Below, piece after piece: positions 6,742 through 14,183 of a stretch of DNA of 17,863 nucleotides (position 1 is its first letter; every line of letters begins with the position of its first letter). This DNA is from UBA4877 sp002399285 (lineage in GTDB: Bacteria; Bacillota; Thermoanaerobacteria; Thermoanaerobacterales; UBA4877): contig DAIPGN010000023.1 in the NCBI GenBank assembly GCA_036771835.1, positions 1-17,863 of the forward strand. The letters run 5' to 3'. Below the pieces are notes generated by a model. That model ran no database searches. It saw nothing but the letters and a program-made list of their open reading frames with translations, and was not told the origin of the DNA. The position numbers and the translations under genes were made by a program.

Positions 6742-7546
6742 TAGCCAAAACTTTTTTTAGCACATGCGCCACACCATCGTCGGTATTTTTTTTGGTGACA
6801 AAACTTGCCACTTTTTTCACTTCTTCCATGGCGTTTTCCATGGCGACGCCGCACCCCGCGGCTTCCAGCATAGCTATGTCGTTCATCTGATCGCCGATGG
6901 CCATGGTCTTTTGAAGGCTCACCCCAAGAGATGCGCACAGCTCTTTAAGTCCCTTGCCCTTGGATATGCCGTCAGGCAGGATCTCCAAATATATATCCTC
7001 AGTCTGCACGTGGTTTATCGGCACGCCGCAGCGGTCTTCCAGTTCTTCCGTTATTGCCTGCGCCTCGCCCACATCGCCCACCAGCAGTATCTTATTCACC
7101 TCATCCACGGCCTTAAGGTTCGGTATTCTATCTATCTCGACCTTTTCCAGCGCCATATAGAGGTCATGGGATGGCTTGTAGTCCGCTATGAATATCCTGT
7201 CATTATGATATGTCACCACGCCGAGATCCGTATCCCTAAACCGGTCTATGACCATATCCGCTATTCCCTTATTCAGATAATGAGCATAGATCGCGCCGGA
7301 TTCAGGATGATACAACTCTCCGCCGTTAAATATGATGGCGGGTATGTCTATACGAAGCTTGTCGATAAACGGCCTGGCCGCTCTTTCGCCGCGGCCCGTC
7401 GCTATGGTGAACATACCTCCCCGCGACCTGTACTCATCTATGCATCTCATCGTCGCATCCGAGATCCTCTTATCGTCATCCACCAACGTGCCGTCTATAT
7501 CCGACACCACCAGCTGATATTTCAAAGCCATCCCTCCAGTAATCAT
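6734..7546 (-). CDS. Cof-type HAD-IIB sugar phosphatase
   Basis: A cytoplasmic HAD phosphatase of the Cof/YidA type that acts on phosphorylated sugars or related small metabolites. With the start used here it has 270 residues, normal for the family. Motif I is SDIDGTL (Asp16, Asp18), motif II is IATGRG, and a large C2 cap follows NGGELYHP. Lys in GISKGKGL precedes motif IV IGDQMNDIAML, and the usual GVAMENA---VK---FVT tail ends it. The frame is open to 7621, but the predicted -10 (7565-7570) lies inside that extension, so the first 25 codons are unlikely to be used. At 7546 an AGGGA lies about seven bases upstream. The ATG at 7531 has GGAGGG directly against it, too close to be used well. Confidence 0.88.
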   Translation of the reverse strand: MITGGMALKYQLVVSDIDGTLVDDDKRISDATMRCIDEYRSRGGMFTIATGRGERAARPFIDKLRIDIPAIIFNGGELYHPESGAIYAHYLNKGIADMVIDRFRDTDLGVVTYHNDRIFIADYKPSHDLYMALEKVEIDRIPNLKAVDEVNKILLVGDVGEAQAITEELEDRCGVPINHVQTEDIYLEILPDGISKGKGLKELCASLGVSLQKTMAIGDQMNDIAMLEAAGCGVAMENAMEEVKKVASFVTKKNTDDGVAHVLKKVLAMV

Positions 7547-7564
7547 AAACAAATCCCTAACATA

Positions 7565-7570
7565 ATTATA
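7565..7570 (-). promoter_or_regulatory. -10 element of the Cof-type phosphatase gene
   Basis: TATAAT on the minus strand, about 18 bases before the chosen ATG at 7546. The -35 (TTTTAT-like) is weak. Its position argues against the longer N-terminal reading. Confidence 0.4.
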
Positions 7571-7645
7571 ATATAAATGCGCCTCATATAAAACCCATCC
7601 TCCGACAAAGTCCTCGCACATGTCCCCGCCCTCGCCCGAAAACTG

Positions 7646-7654
7646 TGATATAAT
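7646..7654 (+). promoter_or_regulatory. Extended -10 promoter of the envelope gene cluster
   Basis: TGA-TATAAT gives an extended -10 (TATAAT at 7649-7654) about 43 bases before the SHOCT gene start. I see no good -35, which is common with extended -10 promoters. Confidence 0.55.
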
Positions 7655-7696
7655 GAATTATAAAACATAAAATAACCTTAAAGGAGAATGCTTAGA

Positions 7697-7939
7697 ATGT
7701 GGCGGACGATGAATGACTGGAACGGTGACTTTCCCAATACAGGTTTATTAATGTGGATGCCGGTAATAATCATGGCCGTGATCGTCGGAATTGTTTACCT
7801 CATAGTTTATTTGGTCAATAAGAAGAGGGGCGGCAGCCGCAGCAAGAACTACGCCGTGGAGATATTGAGAGAGCGCTATGCCCGCGGCGAAATAAGCGAC
7901 CAGGAATTTGAGGAAAAGAAGAAAAAGCTTGAGGAATAA
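7697..7939 (+). CDS. Small membrane protein with C-terminal SHOCT domain
   Basis: An 80-residue protein with a short N-terminus, one hydrophobic membrane segment (about residues 15-40, VIIMAVIVGIVYLIVYLV in the middle) and a basic stop-transfer KKRGG. The last ~30 residues match the SHOCT motif: EILRERYARGEISDQEFEEKK, then KLEE at the terminus. SHOCT is a short oligomerisation-type module found at the ends of many bacterial membrane proteins; no catalytic role is known. AAGGAG (7681-7686) is ten bases before the ATG at 7697 but only one base before the ATG at 7688, so the later start is preferred. It heads a rightward group with the DUF421, DUF4363 and DUF4349 genes. Confidence 0.8.
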   Translation: MWRTMNDWNGDFPNTGLLMWMPVIIMAVIVGIVYLIVYLVNKKRGGSRSKNYAVEILRERYARGEISDQEFEEKKKKLEE

Positions 7940-7949
7940 TAAGCTATAA

Positions 7950-7983
7950 ACCTCCCAATACTAAAGCTAAGGGAGGTGTTTTT
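7950..7983 (+). promoter_or_regulatory. Stem that hides the DUF421 ribosome binding site, or intercistronic terminator
   Basis: ACCTCCC (7950-7956) pairs perfectly with GGGAGGT (7971-7977), which is the ribosome binding site of the gene starting at 7984. GTTTTTATG follows, so the same stem also looks like a weak terminator. Either role would lower expression of the downstream genes relative to the SHOCT gene. Confidence 0.5.
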
Positions 7984-8664
7984 ATGCTCGTGATCTTTAC
8001 AAGAGCGCTGATACTCTATGCCCTTGTGGTCGTAGTCATGCGGGTGATGGGCAAACAGCAGATAGGCGAGCTTCAGCCCTATGAGCTGGTCGTGGCCGTG
8101 ATGATAGCCGACCTGGGAGCCGTACCCATGCAGAATACCGGCATACCTCTTTTGGCAGGCATCATACCCATACTCACCCTGCTCATAAGCCAGCTGGCCC
8201 TGTCATACATATCCATGAGGAGCATAAAGGGAAGGGAGTTAATATGCGGCATTCCCACCGTGCTGGTGGAAAAGGGAAGACTTCTGGAAGAAGCGATGCG
8301 AAAAGAGAGGTATAACATAAACGACCTTCTGGAGGCACTGCGCAGCCAGGGATATTACAACATAGCCGACGTGGAGTACGCCATACTCGAGACCAACGGC
8401 ACCCTGAGCGTCATCCCCAAGGCGGAAAAGCGGCCGGCAAATCCCGGAGACTTCAACCTGCAGCCGCCCAACGAAGGGCTGCCCCTTCCCGTGATCATAG
8501 ACGGGGTGATAGACTACAGGTCTCTGAACAAGGTAAAAAAGGACTATGCCTGGCTTATCAGCCAGCTCAAAGCATACAATATAACTGACGTTTCCAACGT
8601 ATTGATAGCCTCGGTGGACGAGAACGGCAGCCTGTTCATCCAGGCTAAGGAGGCGGCAAAGTGA
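7984..8664 (+). CDS. DUF421 (YetF-family) membrane protein
   Basis: A 226-residue protein of the YetF/YrbG family, common in spore-forming Bacillota; its biochemical function is not established. The N-terminal third has about three hydrophobic segments (residues 3-20, 35-50, 55-75, the first ending VVVVMRVMGKQQIGEL, a family hallmark). The cytoplasmic DUF421 domain follows, with IPTVLVEKGRL, ALRSQGYYNIADVEYAILETNG, LSVIPKAEKRP and LPLPVIIDG. GGGAGGTG precedes the ATG but can pair with an upstream element. Its stop codon overlaps the GTG start of the next gene (GTGA at 8661-8664), so the two are probably translationally coupled. Family assignment is firm; role is unknown, with envelope or spore-related functions proposed for relatives. 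Confidence 0.93.
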   Translation: MLVIFTRALILYALVVVVMRVMGKQQIGELQPYELVVAVMIADLGAVPMQNTGIPLLAGIIPILTLLISQLALSYISMRSIKGRELICGIPTVLVEKGRLLEEAMRKERYNINDLLEALRSQGYYNIADVEYAILETNGTLSVIPKAEKRPANPGDFNLQPPNEGLPLPVIIDGVIDYRSLNKVKKDYAWLISQLKAYNITDVSNVLIASVDENGSLFIQAKEAAK

Positions 8665-9044
8665 AGGCCGCAGCCATCATCCTGACGGTAATACTGATCT
8701 TCATCATCGGCCTGGACGTTTGCTCCTACTATTACTTAAAGAATATGGCAAACGCCATCTCCCAAAGCATAGAGGACCTGCCGGACAGGATAGACGGCGG
8801 AGACTGGGATGCCGCCTCCGACGGCCTGGCCAAGACGTCCCGCCAATGGTCGTCCGTCAAAGGCATATGGGCGGTATTGATAAATCATCAGGAAATTGAT
8901 AATATCGAGATGAGCCTCACCCGGCTCAAGAGCTTTGTAAAGTATAAGGACATCAATGAGTCGATGGCCGAATACAACACGTTTAAGGCACTGGTGGAAC
9001 ATATACCCGAAAGTGAAAAGTTCAGCCTGGTAAATATTTTCTGA
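8661..9044 (+). CDS. DUF4363 family protein
   Basis: A 127-residue protein with an N-terminal hydrophobic anchor (about residues 3-26) and an extracytoplasmic helical domain. The latter has DGGDWDAASDGLAKTSRQW, WAVLINHQEIDNIEMSL and an EYNTFKALVEHIPESEKFSL ending. This matches DUF4363, whose genes in clostridia usually follow DUF421, as here. It starts with GTG at 8661, overlapping the DUF421 stop by four bases. Its function is unknown; the tight coupling suggests that the two proteins act together at the membrane. Confidence 0.88.
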   Translation: MKAAAIILTVILIFIIGLDVCSYYYLKNMANAISQSIEDLPDRIDGGDWDAASDGLAKTSRQWSSVKGIWAVLINHQEIDNIEMSLTRLKSFVKYKDINESMAEYNTFKALVEHIPESEKFSLVNIF

Positions 9045-9105
9045 CACGCGGGAACTTTTTAATAAGATATGCATCTAAAGGATAAAAGAATAAAGGGGGA
9101 GAAAA

Positions 9106-10011
9106 GTGAAGAAAAAAGTTGTTTTGCTCATGGCCGTAATTCTGACGGCAGCTCTCATAATGACCTCATGCGGCAGCAGCGCTGACCGCGGCATTGGTAA
9201 CTCGACCGCGCCGCAGGAAGAGGCCGGCGGATACTCCGGCAATACAACCGACCAGGCAGCCGATGCCTCCAAAGAAGACCAACAACCGGCAGGCATAAGA
9301 AAACTGGTCAAAAACGTCGATACCTCCGTGGAGGTGAAGGACACCAAGTCATCCTACGATTCCATAATAAAAAAGGCGGAGTCCATGGGCGGCTACCTCG
9401 TATCCTCCGACGTATCTGACTATAACGACCGCAAGATATACGACATAAGCGTAAGGGTACCGGCAGACAAACTGCAGCAGTTCCTCGATTATCTGTCTTC
9501 CCAGGGCAAGGTCCTGCGGCAGAATATAAACACCGAGGACATCACGGATCAATATTACGACGCCCAGGCCAGGCTGGACAACGCCCTACTCCAAGAGGCC
9601 CAGCTGAAGGAGATAATGAAGCAGGCCAAGACCGTCGAAGAGATACTCAAGGTAAAACAGCAGCTCGATCCCGTGCAGGAGAGGATAGAGCAGCTCAAGG
9701 GCCAGATAAAGCTGTGGAATCAGCTGACGGCCATGTCCCTCGTGAATATAGACCTGCAGCCCACCCGGGAAACGGTGGCGGTATCCAAATACATAGACTG
9801 GAACATACTGTCGGGCGGCGAGATGACCATCCGCATTAGAAACGGATTCGTATCCACCCTCAACTTCATGGTAAACCTCGTCTTGAACATAGTCATATTC
9901 ATAATATCGGCCCTTCCAGCCATATTGATAATCGCGCTCATACTATACCTGATACATAGACGCAGGCCCTTTAAACTGCCTCATTTCAGAAAAAATAAAA
10001 AGCAGGAATAA
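9106..10011 (+). CDS. DUF4349 lipoprotein with C-terminal membrane anchor
   Basis: A 301-residue exported protein. The signal peptide is MKKKVVLLMAVILTAALIM with a lipobox MTSC, predicting a lipid-modified Cys22. A low-complexity Gly/Ala/Gln/Asp linker runs to about 62. The DUF4349 domain follows, with the RKLVKNVDTSVEVKD strand, MGGYLVSSDVS, a beta segment ISVRVPADKLQQFLDYLSS, then a long coiled coil (about 150-200, VKQQLDPVQERIEQLKGQI). A final hydrophobic helix (about 258-282) with a basic RRRPFK tail anchors it. GGGGGAG precedes the GTG start at 9106. It is 61 bases after the DUF4363 gene in the same direction. DUF4349 proteins have no assigned activity; domain and topology are clear, function is not. 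Confidence 0.9.
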   Translation: MKKKVVLLMAVILTAALIMTSCGSSADRGIGNSTAPQEEAGGYSGNTTDQAADASKEDQQPAGIRKLVKNVDTSVEVKDTKSSYDSIIKKAESMGGYLVSSDVSDYNDRKIYDISVRVPADKLQQFLDYLSSQGKVLRQNINTEDITDQYYDAQARLDNALLQEAQLKEIMKQAKTVEEILKVKQQLDPVQERIEQLKGQIKLWNQLTAMSLVNIDLQPTRETVAVSKYIDWNILSGGEMTIRIRNGFVSTLNFMVNLVLNIVIFIISALPAILIIALILYLIHRRRPFKLPHFRKNKKQE

Positions 10012-10080
10012 CCTATCCACAGTTTCCACAAGATCATGCCAATAAAACCGGCAGACTGCGGCAAATATTTCAAGTCAAAA

Positions 10081-10107
10081 GGCACCGTCCTGGGGAAGGA
10101 CGGTGCC
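10081..10107 (-). terminator. Terminator of the flavoprotein gene
   Basis: GGCACCGTCC (10081-10090) and GGACGGTGCC (10098-10107) form a perfect ten-base stem with a seven-base loop. TTTTGACTTG follows it on the minus strand. The plus side lacks a T-run, so it mainly serves the leftward gene ending at 10155, though it may also stop readthrough from the DUF4349 gene. Confidence 0.75.
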
Positions 10108-10154
10108 AATTCAATGGGGAGGAAATGAACCTCTATGGGTTTATATATAAACAG

Positions 10155-11348
10155 TTATAAACTGCTGATGATTTCTTTTGCATTCTTACCGTTCAGGTAA
10201 GATGAAATATCCTTTCCCTGATCGATGTATGACTTTATCCTGGTCGATGCGGAGACGTCGCCTATCATCATAGCACCTACAAGTACGCTGCCTCTTAAGA
10301 GCAACTTGTAATACTCCTTGTCTCCGGCATACTTGAGCTCCTTGAGCTCACCTTTTTCATTATTGATCTCTCCGACTGAGAAACAGCTGGCATCCATTAC
10401 CTTCAGCATATTTGAAGGCGGTATGGCATGATAGACCGCTTCCTCGCCGGCCGCGTTCATACCGGCTGTCTTGCCCTGCTCCTGAGCCACCGGCCATATG
10501 GCGGGCAAAGCTCCGTTGAATTCCGCGACGTCCCCGGCGGCGTATACGTCGTCCGCACTGGTCTTAGCATGTTCATCTATGACTATGCCCCTGTTGACGG
10601 TCACGGCCTGGCCCTTTAAGAATTCCACATGCGGCCTTACGCCCGAAGAGAACACGATGAAGTCGGCCCTTATCTCCCGGCCGTCCTTGAGCACCACGCC
10701 CTTCGCTCTGTCACTGCCCAAAACGGCTTTTGTCTCCACGCCGAGATAAGGAGTGACTCCGGCATTTTCCACTATCTTCTTAAGTATAGCTGAGCCCTCT
10801 TCGTCCATCTGCCTGGGAAGCAGTCTGGGGAAGAACTCCAGTACGTCCACATCGAGACCGGCCTGCCTTATCGCCCATGCGGTCTCCAGGCCCAATACGC
10901 CGCCGCCTATGACGATGGCCTTTTTGGACGACTTGATGGCCGCGGTTATCGCCGACATATCGTCGTAGCTCCTCAGAGCAAATACGCCTTTTTTGTCCGT
11001 ACCCTCCACTGGCGGGATAAAGCTATAGCTGCCGCTGGCTATGATGAGCTTGGTATAGGGCAGATCGCCCCTGGAAGTCTTTACCGTTTTTCCCGCTATG
11101 TCTACCGCTTCCACCTCGGTATCCGTCATCAATTCAATGCTGCGTTCCTCATACCAGCTCACCGGATGTATATAGAGCTTTTCCGGCTGAACGTCCTTGC
11201 CCAGATAGTGAGACAACATCAGCCTGCTGTATGTATAGTACTTCTCCTGGGACACCATCGTGATCTTCCCGTCCCTATCCCTGTCCCTTATGCTCTCCGC
11301 AGCGTTCAGGCCCGCCGCTCCGTTTCCTATCACCACGTACTTATCCAT
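10155..11348 (-). CDS. NAD(P)/FAD-dependent oxidoreductase, NADH:rubredoxin oxidoreductase-like
   Basis: A soluble pyridine nucleotide-disulfide-fold flavoprotein that passes electrons from NAD(P)H through FAD to a small acceptor, most likely the rubredoxin encoded next door. Over 397 residues it shows the FAD-binding VIGNGAAGLNAAES (glycines 8-13) and SRLMLSHYLG near 41-50, typical of rubredoxin/nitrite-reductase-type members. The NAD(P)H-binding IGGGVLGLETAW lies at 147-158, and the second FAD motif AAGDVAEFNG at 270-279. No redox-active CxxC pair is present, which fits rubredoxin reductases rather than thioredoxin reductases. GGGGGG precedes the ATG. It is divergent from the rubredoxin gene and shares a 183-base control region with it. 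In clostridia such pairs feed electrons to oxygen- and peroxide-reducing proteins; none is seen here. Confidence 0.88.
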   Translation of the reverse strand: MDKYVVIGNGAAGLNAAESIRDRDRDGKITMVSQEKYYTYSRLMLSHYLGKDVQPEKLYIHPVSWYEERSIELMTDTEVEAVDIAGKTVKTSRGDLPYTKLIIASGSYSFIPPVEGTDKKGVFALRSYDDMSAITAAIKSSKKAIVIGGGVLGLETAWAIRQAGLDVDVLEFFPRLLPRQMDEEGSAILKKIVENAGVTPYLGVETKAVLGSDRAKGVVLKDGREIRADFIVFSSGVRPHVEFLKGQAVTVNRGIVIDEHAKTSADDVYAAGDVAEFNGALPAIWPVAQEQGKTAGMNAAGEEAVYHAIPPSNMLKVMDASCFSVGEINNEKGELKELKYAGDKEYYKLLLRGSVLVGAMMIGDVSASTRIKSYIDQGKDISSYLNGKNAKEIISSL

Positions 11349-11454
11349 TTCGATTACCCCCCTATAATATTAATTTTTAATTGAAAAACCGTTCCATATG
11401 CTATACAATTGTTATGAGTTATGTTAAAATTTAAAGGTAAGGAAAATGATTATT

Positions 11455-11483
11455 ATCTACATATAAGTATAATATATGTGGAT
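11455..11483 (+). promoter_or_regulatory. Rubredoxin promoter -10 inside a 29-base dyad
   Basis: TATAAT (11468-11473) lies about 60 bases before the rubredoxin start, with no good -35. It is enclosed by an inverted repeat, ATCTACATATA (11455-11465) and TATATGTGGAT (11473-11483), matching at 10 of 11 positions around a seven-base centre. A protein bound here would block the promoter. Confidence 0.5.
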
Positions 11484-11531
11484 TAATAAATCAAGGCCTG
11501 TCTAAAAATTTTAACTGAGGAGGAATATTTT

Positions 11532-11690
11532 ATGGAAAAATGGCAGTGCACGGTATGTGGTTACATCTACGATCCTTCGGTGGGTGATCCGGATCAGGGA
11601 GTCGCGCCTGGAACACCATTTGAAAAGCTTCCCGACAGCTGGACCTGCCCCGAATGCGGTGCGACAAAGGATATGTTTGAAAAGATGTGA
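11532..11690 (+). CDS. Rubredoxin
   Basis: A 52-residue one-iron electron carrier of the cytoplasm. Four cysteines hold the Fe(Cys)4 site: Cys6 and Cys9 in CTVCGYIYDP, and Cys39 and Cys42 in WTCPECGA. The canonical spacing, the conserved aromatics (Trp4, Tyr11, Tyr13, Trp37) and the GDPDQGVAPGTPFEKLPDSW loop leave no doubt. GAGGAGG lies eight bases before the ATG. A 14-base perfect hairpin follows the stop, so it is a single-gene transcript. It is divergent from the likely rubredoxin reductase gene. Its role is probably electron transfer in oxygen or peroxide detoxification. Confidence 0.97.
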   Translation: MEKWQCTVCGYIYDPSVGDPDQGVAPGTPFEKLPDSWTCPECGATKDMFEKM

Positions 11691-11694
11691 AAGC

Positions 11695-11734
11695 AAAAGG
11701 GGAGATGGATATTTCACCATCTCCCCTTTTTATT
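11695..11734. terminator. Bidirectional terminator, rubredoxin and OYE genes
   Basis: AAAAGGGGAGATGG (11695-11708) and CCATCTCCCCTTTT (11717-11730) pair perfectly over 14 bases with an eight-base loop and end in T-rich sequence on both strands. It sits between convergent stop codons. Confidence 0.92.
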
Positions 11735-11739
11735 ACCGG

Positions 11740-12762
11740 TTATCTGTATTTCCCTCTGTAATACTGCTGCGCGATCACGTCCCCGGCCTTGAGCTCGTGA
11801 GCCGCGTATACCGGCCAATAGGGCTGTCTCAAAAGCGCCCTGCCCAATACCACCATATCCGCCCTTCCGTTTCCTATTATCTCTTCCGCCATTTCGGGAT
11901 CAGATATCAAACCCACCGCCGCCGTCGGTAAGCCCGTCTCTTTCCTTACGGCCTCGGCATAGGTTATCTGGTAGCCGGGGTATATATCTATGTGCGTAGA
12001 AAGCAGTCCGCCCGAACTGCAATCCACAATATCCACAAGATCCTTCACAAGCTTGACCATCTCCACTGTCTCGGCTATATCCAAGCCGCACTCCACAAAG
12101 TCCGCAGCCGATACCCTTACAAATACCGGCATATCCTTTGGAATATTCTTCTTGACCTCCGTGAGCACCTCTCTTAAAAACCTTACCCTGTTCTCCCTCG
12201 TACCGCCGTATTCATCCGGCCTCTTATTGGAGAGCGGCGAAAGGAATTCATGGATGAGGTAACCGTGGGCTGCATGGACCTCGACGGTGTCGTATCCCGC
12301 CGCGACAGCACGGCGGGCGGCCTGGCCGAAAGCCTTTACAATATCCCCTATCTCCTCCCTGGAAAGTTCGGACGGCGCGGGATATTCCTCGCTCCAATCC
12401 ATAGAGGAAGGCGCAACGATATTCTCGCCCTTCACCTCGCACTTCCTTCCCGCATGGGATATCTGCACGCCCATCCTGCCGCCTGCCGAATGCACAAAAT
12501 CCACGATCCTCCTGACCGGCTCGATCTGGTCATCGTTCCAAAGCCCCAGGTCATTGCCGGTGATCCTTCCCCTCTTTTCCACCGCCGTAGCCTCCTGCAT
12601 TATAAGACCGGCTCCGCCGACCGCCCTTGTCCCATAATGCACCAGATGCCATTCGCCGGCCATTCCGTCGTCTCCCGCCGAATACATGCACATCGGCGAC
12701 ATCATGATCCTGTTCTTGACCTCCATGTTCTTTATTCTGAACGGTGTAAAAAGTTTACTCAT
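11740..12762 (-). CDS. namA: Old Yellow Enzyme-family NAD(P)H:flavin oxidoreductase (NamA/YqjM type)
   Basis: An FMN-dependent ene-reductase that uses NADPH to reduce activated C=C bonds and nitro compounds in the cytoplasm. With 340 residues it has the length of YqjM. It starts MSKLFTPFRIKNMEVKNRI, then SPMCMYSA with Cys25 and Tyr27, residues that tune the flavin and bind substrate in the thermophilic-like OYE class. The active-site pair His-x-x-His appears in VHAAHGYLIHEF, followed by SPLSNKRPDEYGG. VVLGRALLRQPYWP near the C-terminus binds FMN phosphate and supplies a conserved aromatic and Arg region. An upstream in-frame ATG (12792) exists, but GGGAGGTG stands at good distance only for 12762. 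It follows the MATE gene in the same direction after 65 bases, so they may share a transcript concerned with xenobiotics. Confidence 0.92.
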   Translation of the reverse strand: MSKLFTPFRIKNMEVKNRIMMSPMCMYSAGDDGMAGEWHLVHYGTRAVGGAGLIMQEATAVEKRGRITGNDLGLWNDDQIEPVRRIVDFVHSAGGRMGVQISHAGRKCEVKGENIVAPSSMDWSEEYPAPSELSREEIGDIVKAFGQAARRAVAAGYDTVEVHAAHGYLIHEFLSPLSNKRPDEYGGTRENRVRFLREVLTEVKKNIPKDMPVFVRVSAADFVECGLDIAETVEMVKLVKDLVDIVDCSSGGLLSTHIDIYPGYQITYAEAVRKETGLPTAAVGLISDPEMAEEIIGNGRADMVVLGRALLRQPYWPVYAAHELKAGDVIAQQYYRGKYR

Positions 12763-12827
12763 CTGCCACACCTCCCTATATATATAGTACATCCGATCTC
12801 AACTGCGGCAAAAAACAAAGCACAGGA

Positions 12828-14174
12828 TCACGCCTCATTGCTCGCCGCTACTGCAAACCCAAATTTTCTGTACCTGAATAGGCTGAGCCCGAATCTTACA
12901 AACAGATCCAACGTCATGGCAAACCATACGCCCATGATGTCCGTCCCGAATACCTTAGTCAGTAAAAAGGCCAGCGGTACCCTGACCGCCCAGAGTCCGG
13001 TCCCCGCCACAAGCATCGGCGCCTTTGTATCGCCCGAACCCCTAAGAGCCCCGTTTATAACACCCGACAGATTCTGAGGAAGCTGAGCCAGAGCCATAAG
13101 CCTCAGATACTTGCATCCTAAGGTAATAACCTCCTTTTGATTCGTAAGTATACCCATCACCAATTGGGGACAGAAAAACAAAAATCCTGCGCAGAACAAC
13201 GTTACTATACCCGACCAGAATGATATCTCCTTCACGTACTCCTTGGCCTTTTTCAGGTCACCCGCGCCCACGCACTGACCGACCAGCGCCGTTGAAGCTA
13301 TACCGAAACCCTGGGCCGGCATATATGAGATCGATTCGGCCTGTATGCCCAACTGATGCGTGGCAAGAACAACGTCGCCGAAACCTATGACAATGGTAGT
13401 CAGCACTATATGGGCAAGCTGCCAAAATACGGACTCCATAGCCGTGGGAATGCCTATGCGGAGAATATCATAGGCCTCTTTAAAGCGGATCCTGGCATTT
13501 TCAAGATTTATGTATCCGCACATGATGCCGTCTCTTCCGAACAGCACGAAGATATCTAAGACCGCGCCCACACTCTGGGCGACTATGGCGGCCATTGCCG
13601 CTCCCTTAATGCCGAATGCGGGAATGCCCACCTTTCCATATATAAACGTATAGCCGGACAGTATGTTGACAGAGTTTATGATCAAAGCTATATTCATAGG
13701 GGTCTTGGCATTTCCCATACCCCTCATTATACTGCCCGATACCAACACAATGACCATGGCAGGCAAACTGTATACTATCGTATTTAAGTAAATGATAGCG
13801 TCCCCCAACAACTGTCCCTTAGCGCCCAGGCCGATAAGAAAATATTTACCGGCGATCATTATTATAACGCATATGACAAGTATCCCCGCTATGCCGACCA
13901 TCAGCGCCTGCATAGCCGCCTTTTTCACACCGTCCATATCCTGTGATCCGTATCGCTGGGCCACGAGAATGGTAGCGCCCGTGGTAATGCTGTTATACAG
14001 CGCCCAGACCATCTGCGTGATCCTGTTGGTCAGACCCACCGCACCTATCGCCGTTATGCTGATATGTCCCACCATGGCTGTGGCAACAAAGCCGACGGTC
14101 ATCTCAAGAATGCTCTCAATGGCCGCCGGCCACACCATAGCAAATATCTTTCCCCTCATCACCTTTTTGTCCAT
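12828..14174 (-). CDS. MATE-family multidrug/cation antiporter
   Basis: A 448-residue inner-membrane exporter of the MATE family (NorM/DinF-like), expelling drugs or metabolites in exchange for Na+ or H+. About twelve hydrophobic segments fall into two pseudo-symmetric halves. Half one carries ESILEMTVGFVATAMVGHIS and TTGATILVAQRYGSQD, and half two carries the related ALVGQCVGAGDLKKAK; the LRGSGDTKAPM segment sits between helices, as usual. A GTG at 14183 is in frame, but AGGTG (14184-14180) is six bases before the ATG at 14174 and overlaps that GTG, so I use 14174. It is probably the first gene of a pair with the OYE gene. The substrate is not predictable. Confidence 0.92.
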   Translation of the reverse strand: MDKKVMRGKIFAMVWPAAIESILEMTVGFVATAMVGHISITAIGAVGLTNRITQMVWALYNSITTGATILVAQRYGSQDMDGVKKAAMQALMVGIAGILVICVIIMIAGKYFLIGLGAKGQLLGDAIIYLNTIVYSLPAMVIVLVSGSIMRGMGNAKTPMNIALIINSVNILSGYTFIYGKVGIPAFGIKGAAMAAIVAQSVGAVLDIFVLFGRDGIMCGYINLENARIRFKEAYDILRIGIPTAMESVFWQLAHIVLTTIVIGFGDVVLATHQLGIQAESISYMPAQGFGIASTALVGQCVGAGDLKKAKEYVKEISFWSGIVTLFCAGFLFFCPQLVMGILTNQKEVITLGCKYLRLMALAQLPQNLSGVINGALRGSGDTKAPMLVAGTGLWAVRVPLAFLLTKVFGTDIMGVWFAMTLDLFVRFGLSLFRYRKFGFAVAASNEA

Positions 14175-14183
14175 TTTCTTCAC

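Noticed and set aside
6764..7576. Long rightward open frame (270 codons) opposite the Cof-type phosphatase gene
   Set aside because: It lies wholly antisense to a gene with all HAD motifs, has no ribosome binding site, and its translation is rich in His, Tyr and Arg like an antisense shadow.
7547..7621. N-terminal extension of the Cof-type phosphatase
   Set aside because: A TATAAT box lies within it, there is no ribosome binding site for the ATG at 7621, and family members begin just before the DIDGTL motif.
10012..10030. CTATCCACA, one mismatch from a DnaA box
   Set aside because: A single imperfect box with no cluster, no AT-rich unwinding region and no dnaA or dnaN nearby does not make an origin.
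12250..13077. Long rightward open frame (275 codons) across the OYE and MATE genes
   Set aside because: It is antisense to two clear genes, spans their junction, and has no protein-like motifs or start signal.
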